Source: Phytophthora quininea (lineage: Eukaryota; Oomycota; Peronosporomycetes; Peronosporales; Peronosporaceae). From it: DNA of 50,360 bases. The translations under genes were made by a program, and so were the position numbers. Location: contig JAAVTG010000091.1 of NCBI GenBank assembly GCA_011947345.1, positions 1-50,360 on the forward strand. The letters run 5' to 3'. This document shows, one piece after another, positions 22,600 through 32,114 of this stretch. Numbering within the stretch: position 1 is the stretch's first letter; each line of letters opens with the position of its first letter. The notes beneath the pieces are model-generated. The model worked only from the letters and a program-made list of their open reading frames with translations, had not been told where the DNA came from and made no database searches.

Positions 22600-23744
22600 A
22601 CATTGACGTTAAGATCATCAGCAAGCGCAAAAAGGATTTCACGTGCTAAAAGATTTAATGCAACTCTGCTTTCATTTCGTGCCAGCCGAATTGTACTTGT
22701 GTGGATTTAGGCGGCGAAGCATTTGTGTTTCTTTTCTTGTAGCTCTGTAGAAGTAGAAGCCAAGCTCGTTTTCATTCCACCATCGTATAGAGAATGCCAA
22801 GAATATTGTTTCCGTCTCTTCTTTCCAATAAAGGTATTATCACCTTTTATATGCCTTTCCCACGTTATTATTCAATTCCATGATATCTCATTTTCATTAT
22901 TGGCAGCGTTGGAGCGTTTAAGCGCGCAGTATCTCTGATGGTTATAAACCATTAACGACAGCAGATGAACAAGTTCAACTTATTTTGGCAGCATCATAAA
23001 TAATTTATATTTGCGTGATCTTTTTACTCTAGTTAGTTACCAAAGCCCAAACGTTCCTGTATTGTGCCGCATTGCAGACATTCTAGCGCTTGACACCGTC
23101 GTTTGGTATTCGCAATTACTGGGCACAGGAATATGCTACAACAAACGAAACGAGCCCTTAATTTCAACGCCATGCCCACCCACAGTGACCTAACTAATGA
23201 GCCTTCTCACCCTCACCTTTAAACGTGGTGGCTAGGAGAAATGAGCCCCTGTCAGCTGCACTCCATGGCAACAAACGCCACGGTGACCCTTCTCCGACAT
23301 ATCCTCCTTCTCCATTTAATTACCAAAACGCCACTGGTCTCGCCTGCTAATGGCGCTCAGCTAGCCACAATAATGCAACCAACTCCCCCTTCTCCATAAT
23401 CAACGATAGGATCACCATCGTGGTAGCGGAATTTTCATGATCGTCACCTTTGTGACGAATATGTGGTAAATCTACATTTGTTGGTTTGTACGCATAACAT
23501 AGTGACATTTCGTCACCCTAATAAATTTGAGAAGATATAGACGTTGTTGTCCCGCTGATTTGTCCTCCCTATTATATGTCTGAAGAAGCCCGTTCGGGTT
23601 TAGTGAAGATTCGAACGGGGTGATCTCTTTTTTAATCGATCTTGGAAATTCATTGAGCATGGATTGTTGGAGTCATTGGAGCACTTTTGAATGTCTTCAT
23701 TTGAAGGTAATTTATCTATATATGTTTAATGCACCTCTGCTCGT
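22600..23744. other. Gene-poor stretch
   Basis: Short frames only, AT-rich in its first half. No gene or structured repeat supported. Confidence 0.3.
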
Positions 23745-23957
23745 TTAAACCACATCAATGAAGCCGTCCCATCTACCAAGCTTATTGCACAAATTTGCGA
23801 AAGATATACCAACAAAATAATCCAGCAAAGCCTCGAATCCTTGTTTACCGTAGTAGAAGTCCTTCTTGTTGGAAGTCAATGCGACCAGTTTCGTCTGGAC
23901 TTGTCCGGAAAAAACTTGCTTAGCCTCCTTCTTTTTGTGCTGGGGTTTGATGTTCAA
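23745..23957 (-). CDS. Short unknown reading frame
   Basis: A 70-codon minus-strand frame beginning MNIKPQHKKKEAKQVFSGQV and continuing GKQGFEALLDYFVGISFANL. The composition (Lys-rich start, alternating hydrophobics) looks like real coding sequence, perhaps a piece of a retroelement protein, but I do not recognise the family. No start-site or splice support was found. Confidence 0.25.
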   Translation of the reverse strand: MNIKPQHKKKEAKQVFSGQVQTKLVALTSNKKDFYYGKQGFEALLDYFVGISFANLCNKLGRWDGFIDVV

Positions 23958-24099
23958 TTTCCGATATCACTACCGTCAACTTCACCTATTTTGAAGTCAG
24001 AGAACATCACCAAAATGGAGCACGGTACAATTTTGAAATCAGTACAATGACGATGATCCGGCTGCATGCGAGTATCTGCTGTCGTCGTGATCGCTTTCC

Positions 24100-24276
24100 A
24101 CCGATAGATATTTTACAGCACGCTCTCCTTGATCGTACAGCACACTATCTACTGTTCATCTGCTCGGACATGCCATTCTGCTGGGGGTTGTAAAGAAGCC
24201 TGAACTATTACTTGGTCGCGTCCATTGCCACGCCTTGATATTCACCACTATTGTCACTTCGCAGCAACTGATCTTC
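24100..24276 (-). pseudogene. Ty1/Copia integrase core remnant
   Basis: The minus strand reads QLLRSDNSGEYQG (24276-24232), the DNxGEY catalytic motif of Copia integrases, followed by stops and then YNPQQNGMSEQMN (24192-24154), the PYTPQQNGVAERMNR motif. The gap between the two motifs is too short for an intact integrase core, so the piece has an internal deletion. No LTRs or other Copia domains are next to it. Confidence 0.6.
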
Positions 24277-24279
24277 ACC

Positions 24280-25583
24280 CCAGTAATAAGTTCTTTATAT
24301 GAGAGTCGCCGACTGGAGATGTCGCTCTACCTCTCTCGGTGGTCACTCATGCCATGGTCGTGTCCTAGTATAGCTGGGAATAGGCTCACAAGATGGATGG
24401 ATGGCTTGTGTGGTCAAAGGGGTTTAGGCTGAGAGCTTCCTCCTCGTGCTCGGCACGTGTACATGTAGTAAGGCGCGGTTAAGCCGTGGGAATCTTACTT
24501 TGAGTTTTACCTCCAACTGCGCAAGTCTTCTACTTTCCTGTTTGCCACTCTCTCGCAGCGCAAAGCTGCTACTTTAAAAACCTTTACATATATTTCCAAT
24601 AATTCACTCTTCTTCCGAATTGGGTAGATCCTTACCTAACGAATCGTCATCGTGATCAACGTCACAATGTAGTTGTAACCGGACTTGATGTTACCGTGAC
24701 GTCCGAGCACATGATTACGTCAGTGCATCTGATCTCCCTGGCGTCCAGCTCATCCTTGCTAGAGTTGGTTTTCCTGCGGGATTGCTGGGCTGTCTTGAGG
24801 TGTCCATGGTCGGTTGGGCGGATCACTACGGGAGATTGAACAGACAAATTCATTTCTATAAATGATAGACTTTCTTTGGATTTTAACGGGTATTCCATGT
24901 AGTCACTCTACCGATTTTTTTACTGGGATGGAAGAGAAGTGTATAGTCCAGCCCTACTAGGATCAATTCCGTGGTGTGGTACCGATATATTGATACAGTA
25001 CCGGTGGAAAAGGGTTACATAGTAGCCCCTTCTATTCGCATACCTGCGTCATTAATTCGATCGTGCCGCAATGATTGCACCCCGCGGGGTATTTTGTGTA
25101 GAGCCTCTATTCGGATCCCTTCGCGCTGAATAGAAGCTCCTTTGTAGCCATGGTTACCGATCTATTGGTATGGTACCGATATACCGGTATGGTACCGGTG
25201 ACAAAGCGTCGTCGTCGCCGTACCGGTTCAGTACCGACATCTATAAAGGGCAGATAGCGCGGCTGTGAAGCAGGCACACTAGATGCCTGTCATCGCAGCC
25301 GAGCGACTTGCTCAAAAGCAAAAGCCTATCCCAGCCTTCGCGAAGCCCTAGTCCTGAGAGAATTGCCCAGCCCAAGTTTACCTTTAAAGTCAATGGTCAC
25401 AACCGGTAAATCCCAGTACGACAGTTTACCCGGGCCCGTAGGTCTCGGGGAAACCTGCAGATCGTAACACAAGCAGCTCAGTTATAGAGATTCGGATATA
25501 TGGCCGACAATGCTTCTACTCAAAACAGGGTTATTGAGCACAACCAAATTGTTTTGATGTATTAACGCAGATCCACAGTCAAC
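24280..25583. other. Gene-poor stretch with TACCGATACC-type motifs
   Basis: No supported gene. Between about 24975 and 25235 there is a cluster of short related motifs (GGTACCGATATA, GTATGGTACCGG, CAGTACCG). Confidence 0.3.
25243..25345 (+). repeat. Short dispersed repeat with tRNA-like head (copy 1)
   Basis: Begins GGGCAGATAGCGCGGCTGTG and shares a block with 38619-38725 (GGGCAGATRGCGCRGCTGYGAA, GATGCC, later CCTATCCCAG). The first 40 bases resemble a tRNA 5' half with an A-box-like element, so a SINE is possible. Confidence 0.4.
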
Positions 25584-25895
25584 CTACTGATCAAACCCGT
25601 AGATAGCTCGCCCTTGGCGTTTTAGAGCGTACACAACGTCTCGTGCAGTCATCGTCTTCCAGTTAGCATGTTGCATATAGACTACAGCGTCTTGTATGAG
25701 GCTCTTCAAGAAAACCTGCAGAACACCTCGCATTCGGTCGTATATCTGCGGTGACATCCGTACAATGCCACCTCTTCGAGCGAGGCGGTGGATGGATGCG
25801 CTGGAAATGCCGTCAATGCTGTTGCGTAAGACGAATCGATGGTGTCGAGACCCACCTCTGCCTGCACCAGTAGCTGCCTTCCCACGGCCTGGCAT
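25584..25895 (-). CDS. Divergent histone H4 variant
   Basis: 103 codons, the exact length of histone H4, aligning end to end without gaps. Hallmarks kept: GRGK at the N-terminus, H18-R19, IHRLARRGG (canonical RRLARRGG), R45, [21 protein letters not shown], and the near-perfect C-terminus [17 protein letters not shown]. By hand comparison with canonical H4 from memory, about 60% of positions match, extremely low for H4. Only four lysines remain (5, 63, 79, 91); K8, K12, K16 and K20 are T, R, R and F, and K31, K44, K59 and K77 are S, V, Q and N. The alternative ATG two codons upstream (25901) would add MK. No histone 3' stem-loop was seen, and no other histone gene is nearby. The frame is intact although surrounding transposons are broken, which suggests selection. 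Probable nucleosome component; specialised role is inference. Confidence 0.85.
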   Translation of the reverse strand: MPGRGKAATGAGRGGSRHHRFVLRNSIDGISSASIHRLARRGGIVRMSPQIYDRMRGVLQVFLKSLIQDAVVYMQHANWKTMTARDVVYALKRQGRAIYGFDQ

Positions 25896-26076
25896 CTTCA
25901 TGTAGAACAGTAGATTTAGTAACGACGCTGGAGTTGGAATTTCCTTGTGCACCTACCTCCACGACTAGCTCCCTGCAAGGCAAATTGGAGAATGTGGCTG
26001 GCCTGGGATAAGTGGAGCTTTGGCATGAACAGACGTTAATTTTAATTAGTTCCCTACAACGGAGATGGTGATGACA

Positions 26077-26838
26077 TTAATTGTAATTAGTTCCAAGCAT
26101 CCCTTTAAAGCAAGAAATATAACTATTTCTTACCATCCAACCAAGCTGTACCCTAGCTGCTCGATGCCTTAAGCCTTTTAAGGTGTACTTCAGCGATGAC
26201 AGACTGTCCATTAGCTCCCTGTGTCTGCGATCCGTATCGCGCAAGTCTTCAGCTCTTCGCTCCCTCTTCAACGCGTCCACATGAGCCTTGTCCTTATCCA
26301 AAACGCGGCGCCGCACCTCGCGCTGTACTTCACGCTGCTGGAGCCACGCCAACAGCCGATCGGTTGTGGATGCCTCGCTATTAGCGGGCAACTGGAGAGT
26401 CGTTCGTTCTCGCTTGCCGCTTGGCCTGGCTTGGTCCCTGCCGAGCGCATTAGCATCCTTGTTCTGCTTCACAGCCGCTGTGAAATCTGCTTGACACCCA
26501 CCTACTGCCAGCGATGCCGTTTTCCGCTGTGTCGGCGGGTATTCTTCTTCCTTGGCGCGTCGGACGATTTGCTGTCGCAACTGAGCAGCCAGCATGACTT
26601 CATGACAACCTCCAGTATCACTAACCTAAGCATCTCGCACAGACGTGTACAACGCGGTGAACTTGCGCTTCAGACTAGCAGCGTCACGAGGCTGCCAGGT
26701 CAGGTCGCTACACGCGTTGTAAGCAGTCGCAACAGCAGCCCACTCCTCTTGGTGAACTGGCAACCTTGCCGCGATGATATCCAGGAGTCTCTTCCGCTCT
26801 GCCTCGGTGTAGTTCCGTACTCCTCTTGGTTTTGTCAT
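26077..26838 (-). CDS. SANT/Myb-like protein of DUF6818 type, one in-frame stop
   Basis: The N-terminal 65 residues (MTKPRGVRNYTEAERKRLLD, then EEWAAVATAYNA, then RDAASLKRKFTALYTS) have the three conserved Trp/aromatic-containing helices of the SANT-like DUF6818 domain common in oomycetes. After RDA a TAG stop (about 26627) interrupts; the same frame then stays open to 26077 and encodes a basic coiled-coil C-terminus (REVQREVRRRVLDKDKAHVD, DTDRRHRELMDSLSS). The ATG at 26838 directly follows a TTCTGCAG acceptor; a 61-bp 5' UTR intron (26839-26899, GTAAGATC..CTGCAG) fits. Either the stop is real and the protein is short, or it is a sequence error or mutation. DNA binding is inferred from the SANT fold; such genes are often multicopy and some may be transposon-derived. 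Confidence 0.6.
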
Positions 26839-26924
26839 CTGCAGAATTGGAAGCGTTGGTTAGTGCTCTCCCTACAGCACAGCCTCCTCCAGATCTTACC
26901 TCTCTCTCTCTCCTCGTACCTTTT

Positions 26925-26931
26925 GGAATGA
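26925..26931 (-). promoter_or_regulatory. Inr-like motif (TCATTCC)
   Basis: GTCATTCCAAAAGG on the minus strand fits YCAYTYY, about 25 bases upstream of the 5' UTR intron donor of the SANT gene. Confidence 0.35.
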
Positions 26932-27121
26932 CGTCTCGACGAATGGGTGCCAACCCGTGCCATAGATCACCGTTCCACTTTTTTTTAAATGTAACTTCAA
27001 CGTCAGACGCAAACAAAAAGCTCTCCCCACAAGAACACTCTCACATGAATTATGTAGTTAAGCGTACGAGCACCAATGCAACACTACGGATGGTTGTTCT
27101 CCCAGCTCAGATCTCGTAGCT

Positions 27122-27869
27122 TCACCGTGATCTGGCAGCGGTCTTCTTGAACAAGCGCAACTTAGAGTAGCTGTTGATGTTCACGAGCTGACCTGGGCAG
27201 GGCAAATCGTCCGAGCCCGAGTCCATATCCCACATGGTGGCGGTCAGCAGTATGGCATCAATCGCTTCTTGGTTTTCAGCGTAGGTATCGCGAAACAGCT
27301 ACACATGCAAGGAGTAGCAGATTAATCACTCGTACGTATAAGTATGTCGCTGAAGCGTACCTCTAGCAAGGCTGGCAGGGGTTCTGGGAGTCCTCATCAA
27401 CAAAGTGAAGTTTCACCATGTTGAACTGCTTAAAGGTGTGTTGAGAAATCCATAGGAGCTTCATACGCATTGTCAAGCGCTCCTCGGGGTCAGCGCTGTC
27501 CGCTAAGATGGCCTTCAGGTCTGTTTTCAACATTTAAACTCAGCACCACAAGCTTTAGGTTTTAAAGTACCGCAACAACGCACCTCCCACCTTCGTTACA
27601 CGTCGCGAGTTCCCTCCTGTTGCTAAGCGCTGACGAAGGCGCTCGTATGGGGTGAGTCTTGCCGTATCCACGGGCTGCTCGGCCATGTGAATCGTCCTTG
27701 TGTCAGCTGCTGCGTGCTCGATTGTAGCAGGCTTGGTTGACACTTGAGCTGCTCTTGTAGCAGTCGTCGCCTTCACTTTCACTCCGCGGCCGCTGCTCGT
27801 GGCCACAGATTCGGAGTTTGGCTTCTTTACCATGGAGTCAAATTGATTGTGGGGCGTCGAAATATGCAT
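27122..27869 (-). CDS. Unrecognised three-exon gene
   Basis: Exon 1 (27869-27584) is Ser/Thr/Ala-rich with a basic part (ERLRQRLATGGNSRRVTKVG); exon 2 (27520-27361) reads LKAILADSADPEERLTMRMK and LLWISQHTFKQFNMVKLHFV; exon 3 (27298-27122) reads LFRDTYAENQEAIDAILLTA and ends SKLRLFKKTAARSR. Introns 27521-27583 (63 bp, GTGCGT..AACAG) and 27299-27360 (62 bp, GTACGC..GTAG) join the exons in frame. One base is missing near 27380 in a C run on the coding strand. The start may be 27869 or the next Met at 27833. It lies 0.25 kb upstream of, and parallel to, the SANT gene. I do not recognise the family; the consistent splice structure argues it is a real gene. Confidence 0.5.
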
Positions 27870-27899
27870 AACACTTAGCTAGGAGATCGTATATCAGTG

Positions 27900-28696
27900 C
27901 AGGGCAACATAAGTAAAGGCGGAGGTTTGCTTATCAACCGGTTCCTTTCACCAAAAGAGAAAGCATTCGAAGGCGGACATTTTTATTTAGTTGACACTTC
28001 AACGTATCTTTTGCTACAAAAAAATAAATAGTTGACAAGAGCTCATCTCCTTCGCTATGATTGCATCTGCATATGGCTTGATGCATTCTCCTTAAAGCCA
28101 CCTGCAGTGTGCTAGGAACTAATGGCTTGTTGAAGGTGTGTGAGTTGCAGCACAAGTAGCCGACAACCTGACTGCAACTTTTGCTAAAACGTTACCCGCC
28201 CATCTCTCAGCTTCGTTTACAACTCAACCCACGGAGCTTTGAAGGAGTAAAGCACACATCGCTGCCGTGCTTCAGCACTCGAAACAGAGAAATTTAAGCA
28301 AGCCGTGGCTGGAAACTTTTTTAAAGTTACCTGCCCATCTCTCTTCAGTACTCACAAGAGCATCTTTTGGCAGAGCGAAAATAGCGCTCCATGGCCAGGA
28401 ATTCAAAGCTCGCGACGTCGCTGCCCACTTTCGAGCCCTCGTAAAGAGGCTAACACAATCCTCAGACGGTAACTTTTGATAAAAAGTTACCTTCTCATCT
28501 ACAACGGTATCTTTCTGCATGGCTTCTGCATGGCTTGTATGCAGCCTCACCGCTCTAGCATTAACGTGTCTGGTAAGAGACCCCAGCCATGTATAAGTAG
28601 CTTAACCACAGGGTATGCGTCTCACTTTTGAAATTGCCTTCACCAGCAACACCCTTCCGGCAGCTACACTAGCATCCTGCTCAACGCCATCGACTC
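27900..28696. other. Non-coding stretch with a repeated AACTTTT..GTTACC motif
   Basis: No supported gene. Three related blocks occur at about 28168, 28313 and 28469 (AACTTTTgctaaaaCGTTACC, AACTTTTttaaaGTTACC, AACTTTTgataaaaaGTTACC), each followed by a CCCATCTCTC-like tail. See findings. Confidence 0.5.
28469..28492. repeat. Perfect 10-bp inverted repeat (hairpin)
   Basis: GGTAACTTTT, a 4-base loop GATA, then AAAAGTTACC: perfectly self-complementary arms. Confidence 0.8.
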
Positions 28697-29437
28697 ATGT
28701 TTGCGCGGCACAAGCTCAAGACTCGGGGTCACATCGTCATGTACCAGGCGGTACCATATGAAATGGTGAACGAACTGCGAGCGCTGTCCCGTGACGAAAA
28801 CTACTGGATCCATGACACGTGAGATGGAGCTCTGCATGATGTCCATCGTCTTCGTGCATTTGTGCCCAGTACTGAAGCCCAAGTGCTGATGACATACCTG
28901 AAGAGGTTTCACCGCACGTTCTACTCGGACTCCTCACTGGGTGTGCCATGCTTCCTCAAGTCAACTGGAAATACTCCCGACCAGCTACCTCGCCGAGAAT
29001 TTCCACCGGTCGCATCGAGTGCAGAGTGTCTGGACGTGTGCTCGGTCCCGGAGTTGCTGTTCCTTGCAACACAAGACAGCACGTATTTCTACGTGTATGG
29101 GTGAAACCAACACGTGCCACTGCACTCCAACCAGCAGCTAATTGAGCTGAACAAGGGTGACATTATCATTCTCCGGGGCGATTGCATCTATGCGTTGGCG
29201 GGTGGCGAAGCTACGAATGTGGTCATTCAAGCGTACATCGACATTCCGACGTTTGCGCGTCCTGCTTATCAAGTCCCAGAGATCATGGATATTCCAGACG
29301 ACACACGCGATGCGGACGACATGTTTTGCTTTGCATGGAACTGCCCTTTTGTCGCCGGAACCAAGCAATCCCTTTACAAGCACCTGAACTACTACCACCA
29401 TTTCCACTTCAACCAGCCGCGTGAAATCACGCCCTGA
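28697..29437 (+). pseudogene. C2H2-finger protein of unknown family with two in-frame TGA codons
   Basis: One continuous frame from ATG at 28697 to TGA at 29437, interrupted by TGA at about 28817 and at 29102. It begins MFARHKLKTRGHIVMYQAVP, has VLMTYLKRFHRTFYSDSSLG, then HSNQQLIELNKGDIIILRGD and a beta-rich stretch like a cupin or JmjC-type core, and ends with a C2H2-type finger (CFAWNCPFVAGTKQSLYKHL, NYYHH). The frame on both sides of each stop is well preserved, so the stops are point changes and not frame breaks. I believe similar proteins recur in Phytophthora, perhaps transposon-associated, but I cannot name the family. Confidence 0.45.
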
Positions 29438-29439
29438 AT

Positions 29440-30460
29440 TGGTGGTCGCTATGTTGAGATGTATGCGCTGCACGACCGATGAGTCCGGATATCTTGCTCC
29501 ACGTCTCCTGAGCCAGATGTAGCTTCATGTTCTGCATATCTCGTTGTAGTGTGTGTTTTCGCTTTGGCACTACGTCACCAAAATGCAGTCTCCCTTTCCA
29601 AATTCAGTATCGGGCTCAGCAACCTCCCGGATAAGCCCAACGGGATCTCTGCTCAGTTCACAGCGACATTCGGTTGCCAGGACATGTGAGAGTATGGTTG
29701 TGCCCCATAACCATACGCTGCACCAACCGGTCACGTGTAGGCCACTCAGCTGGAGAATACTGGTCTAATCGAATCGAAGACAACACTGAAAAAAGCGTTG
29801 TATCGCTTCAAACTCGGACGGACGAGAACATAGAGATCCGGCTGCCATCTTGAAGTATCAGATGGGGTAGTAGGCACTTTTGAGCGTACTTGTCGGACGA
29901 GCAAGTAATAAACATGTATTTCAGCTAGCATACAGCGCTACAAGTTGCTGGTGATTGCTAGACCGACCGAAGATGGATCTGTCGCACTGTTGAGCTACTC
30001 CACCACCAACTATTTGCTGCTTGCCGCTGAGCTGCTGCTGCTTGCATCTGCAGCTTTCTGCAGCACTAACCGGAATTGGGGCTATCTATGCTCGGGCAAA
30101 AAGGCGTCGTCGACGCTTTTATCACCACAGCAAGAGCGATCGGCGGTGCGTTAGGATCAGCAGCAGCATTAAAGAAGGCTGACAGCGCCGTGAGATCCAA
30201 CGGTAGTGCCAGCGCCGTTAACAGATTGGCCTCAATTTCGTTTGGTAGCCGATGACACATCGGATTCATGCCATGTCACGTATCGTACATTCACTTAGTC
30301 GCAGGAGTCGATTTTCATCTAGCAATGCTTGTGGCGAAGGCCGATGAAACTTTTCGCCCAGGAGGTGTTTGTATAGCGGCACCGCGGACGGTGAAGCTTG
30401 TAGCCCAGAAGAACCTTGAACGAACTCGAGAAGGAAGGTTGGGCGCAGATCAGTAGTCGC
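29440..30460. other. Gene-poor stretch
   Basis: Frames of under 75 codons only; no supported gene or element. Confidence 0.3.
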
Positions 30461-31930
30461 CAATCTGCGTCCAAGGGTCCTTTGGCGTGTGACCTTGTGG
30501 CAATCCCTGTGGGTTCGATCGCTAGATCTAGCGGACCGGATTTACCACCAGGCAGCCTTGGTCCAGTGGTCGGACTTGGAGAACTTGGTTGGGGACTCGG
30601 CCACCCTTGGACGCACTTCTGCGGCGAAGGTGACGAGGTGGGCCTTGACTGAGGAGAAACTACTCCACGTAGAACCAGCAATACAAAAGAGTCCGATGTG
30701 CAAACGCACAAATATGCAGCCGTCTCTTATTCTTTGAGACCCTTGGACGGGGAGTCTATAGCCGAGTAGATTCAGGAATATGCGTCCAAGACACTCGGGT
30801 CACCTTGGACACTCCTTGATGAACGCACACCACCCTCTCACGAGGGAATACACTTGGCCCACTGGCCTTCACACTTGTAACCTTCCGGAGCTCGAGAGTA
30901 CTCTGGCCAACCTAGGCCCTCTCTTGATCCTTGAACGCAGTTCCGATTCCGGTTGCCTTTGTACGCTAACTGCTGGCGCGCACTTGGGAGGAGGAATATG
31001 AAATGGGTGATCGCCCACGGAGAAGACGGCCCAACTGGGATATGGACTGGGGGAACCCTCGGCGCGAGCCTAAGATCCTCTACCCAACTTGACTTAACTT
31101 TGACGGGTAGGGAGCTCCGGCGATGCTGGGGTCGTCTTGTTCTTCAAGCCTGCACGCAGTCTATCAGGAAACCTGCTTCGAAGACCACTTCGGGGTTTCA
31201 AGGCAAATCGAACTCTCTGTTTGTTTTTATCTAAGTCTTCTCTGGCGTCCTACGTGTCCAGGATTCTGGGTACAAATCAGTCTTATACAGACATCTTGAT
31301 CTTAGTATGGTGGGGAACCTGTCGACTCGACACTTCCACTGGATCCTTGCCCGAAGCTCAACTTGGCGCAATCATTCCACAAACTGGCTTCTTAGGAACA
31401 AATGTGCGTCCAAGGCTCAGGTCACTTGAGGCTTGGACGCGGGTTGGGCTTGGACGCATGTGCACTCCATAGTAGTCGACACACATAATGAACTCCACAT
31501 AACGGCATGTGCGGCCAATGGTCAATTCTATACCTGGACGAATATGCCATCATGGACCTTGGGCGCACTTGGTGTACAGTAGACTTGGGATTCGTATGTC
31601 GACGTATGGAACGCAATTGTGCGTCCAAGAATCATCACAACTCCAGATGTGCGTCCAAGAGTCATCGTCACATTGGACGCACTCGTGTCGGCATAGTCTT
31701 AGAACTTGTATGTGAACATCTTGGACACAATGTGCGGGCAAGGGTGGCCTGGTGTTCACTGCGGGTGCGGCGGAGTCTTTATCGCTGCAGTGAATTCTGC
31801 GACCAAGGCAGGGACAGGTCGCACACACGGATACGTTCCGTGCGGCGATTTGACCTCTTCAATGAGGCGACCTGTCTTCACTGTGAGGTGGCCAGGACTG
31901 AGTGCAAATTCGTGTCCAAGGGTGTATTCG
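30461..31930. repeat. Cluster of a short GTGCGTCCAAG / CTTGGACGCAC motif in both orientations
   Basis: Forward TGCGTCCAAG occurs at about 30466, 30781, 31404, 31620 and 31649; the reverse complement CTTGGACGCA at about 30606 and 31449. Near matches are at 30741, 30803, 30930, 31432, 31557, 31674, 31719 and 31911. A 10-mer should almost never recur by chance in 1.5 kb. No gene is supported in this zone. The pattern resembles subterminal repeats of a DNA transposon or a binding-site array. Confidence 0.7.
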
Positions 31931-32114
31931 TATCACCCTTGCGCGCACTTCCCAGCCTATAGACATCTCCTTGGTAGACCTCCGCGTCCAGCGCAGCTGC
32001 GCCCAAGCCTACTGCCACTTGTACGCACTTGTAACCGCTCGTTCAAATATTCAAACTATCCAATCACGTGCCGTCATTATGCGCCCAACGCATCCCATAG
32101 AAAAATATCCAGTT

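Noticed and set aside
26221..26931. 236-codon plus-strand frame, the longest on that strand nearby
   Set aside because: Antisense of the SANT/DUF6818 gene, which has promoter, intron and domain support.
30461..31930. CRISPR-like or satellite array
   Set aside because: The motif occurs in both orientations with irregular spacing, so it is neither a tandem satellite nor a direct-repeat array.
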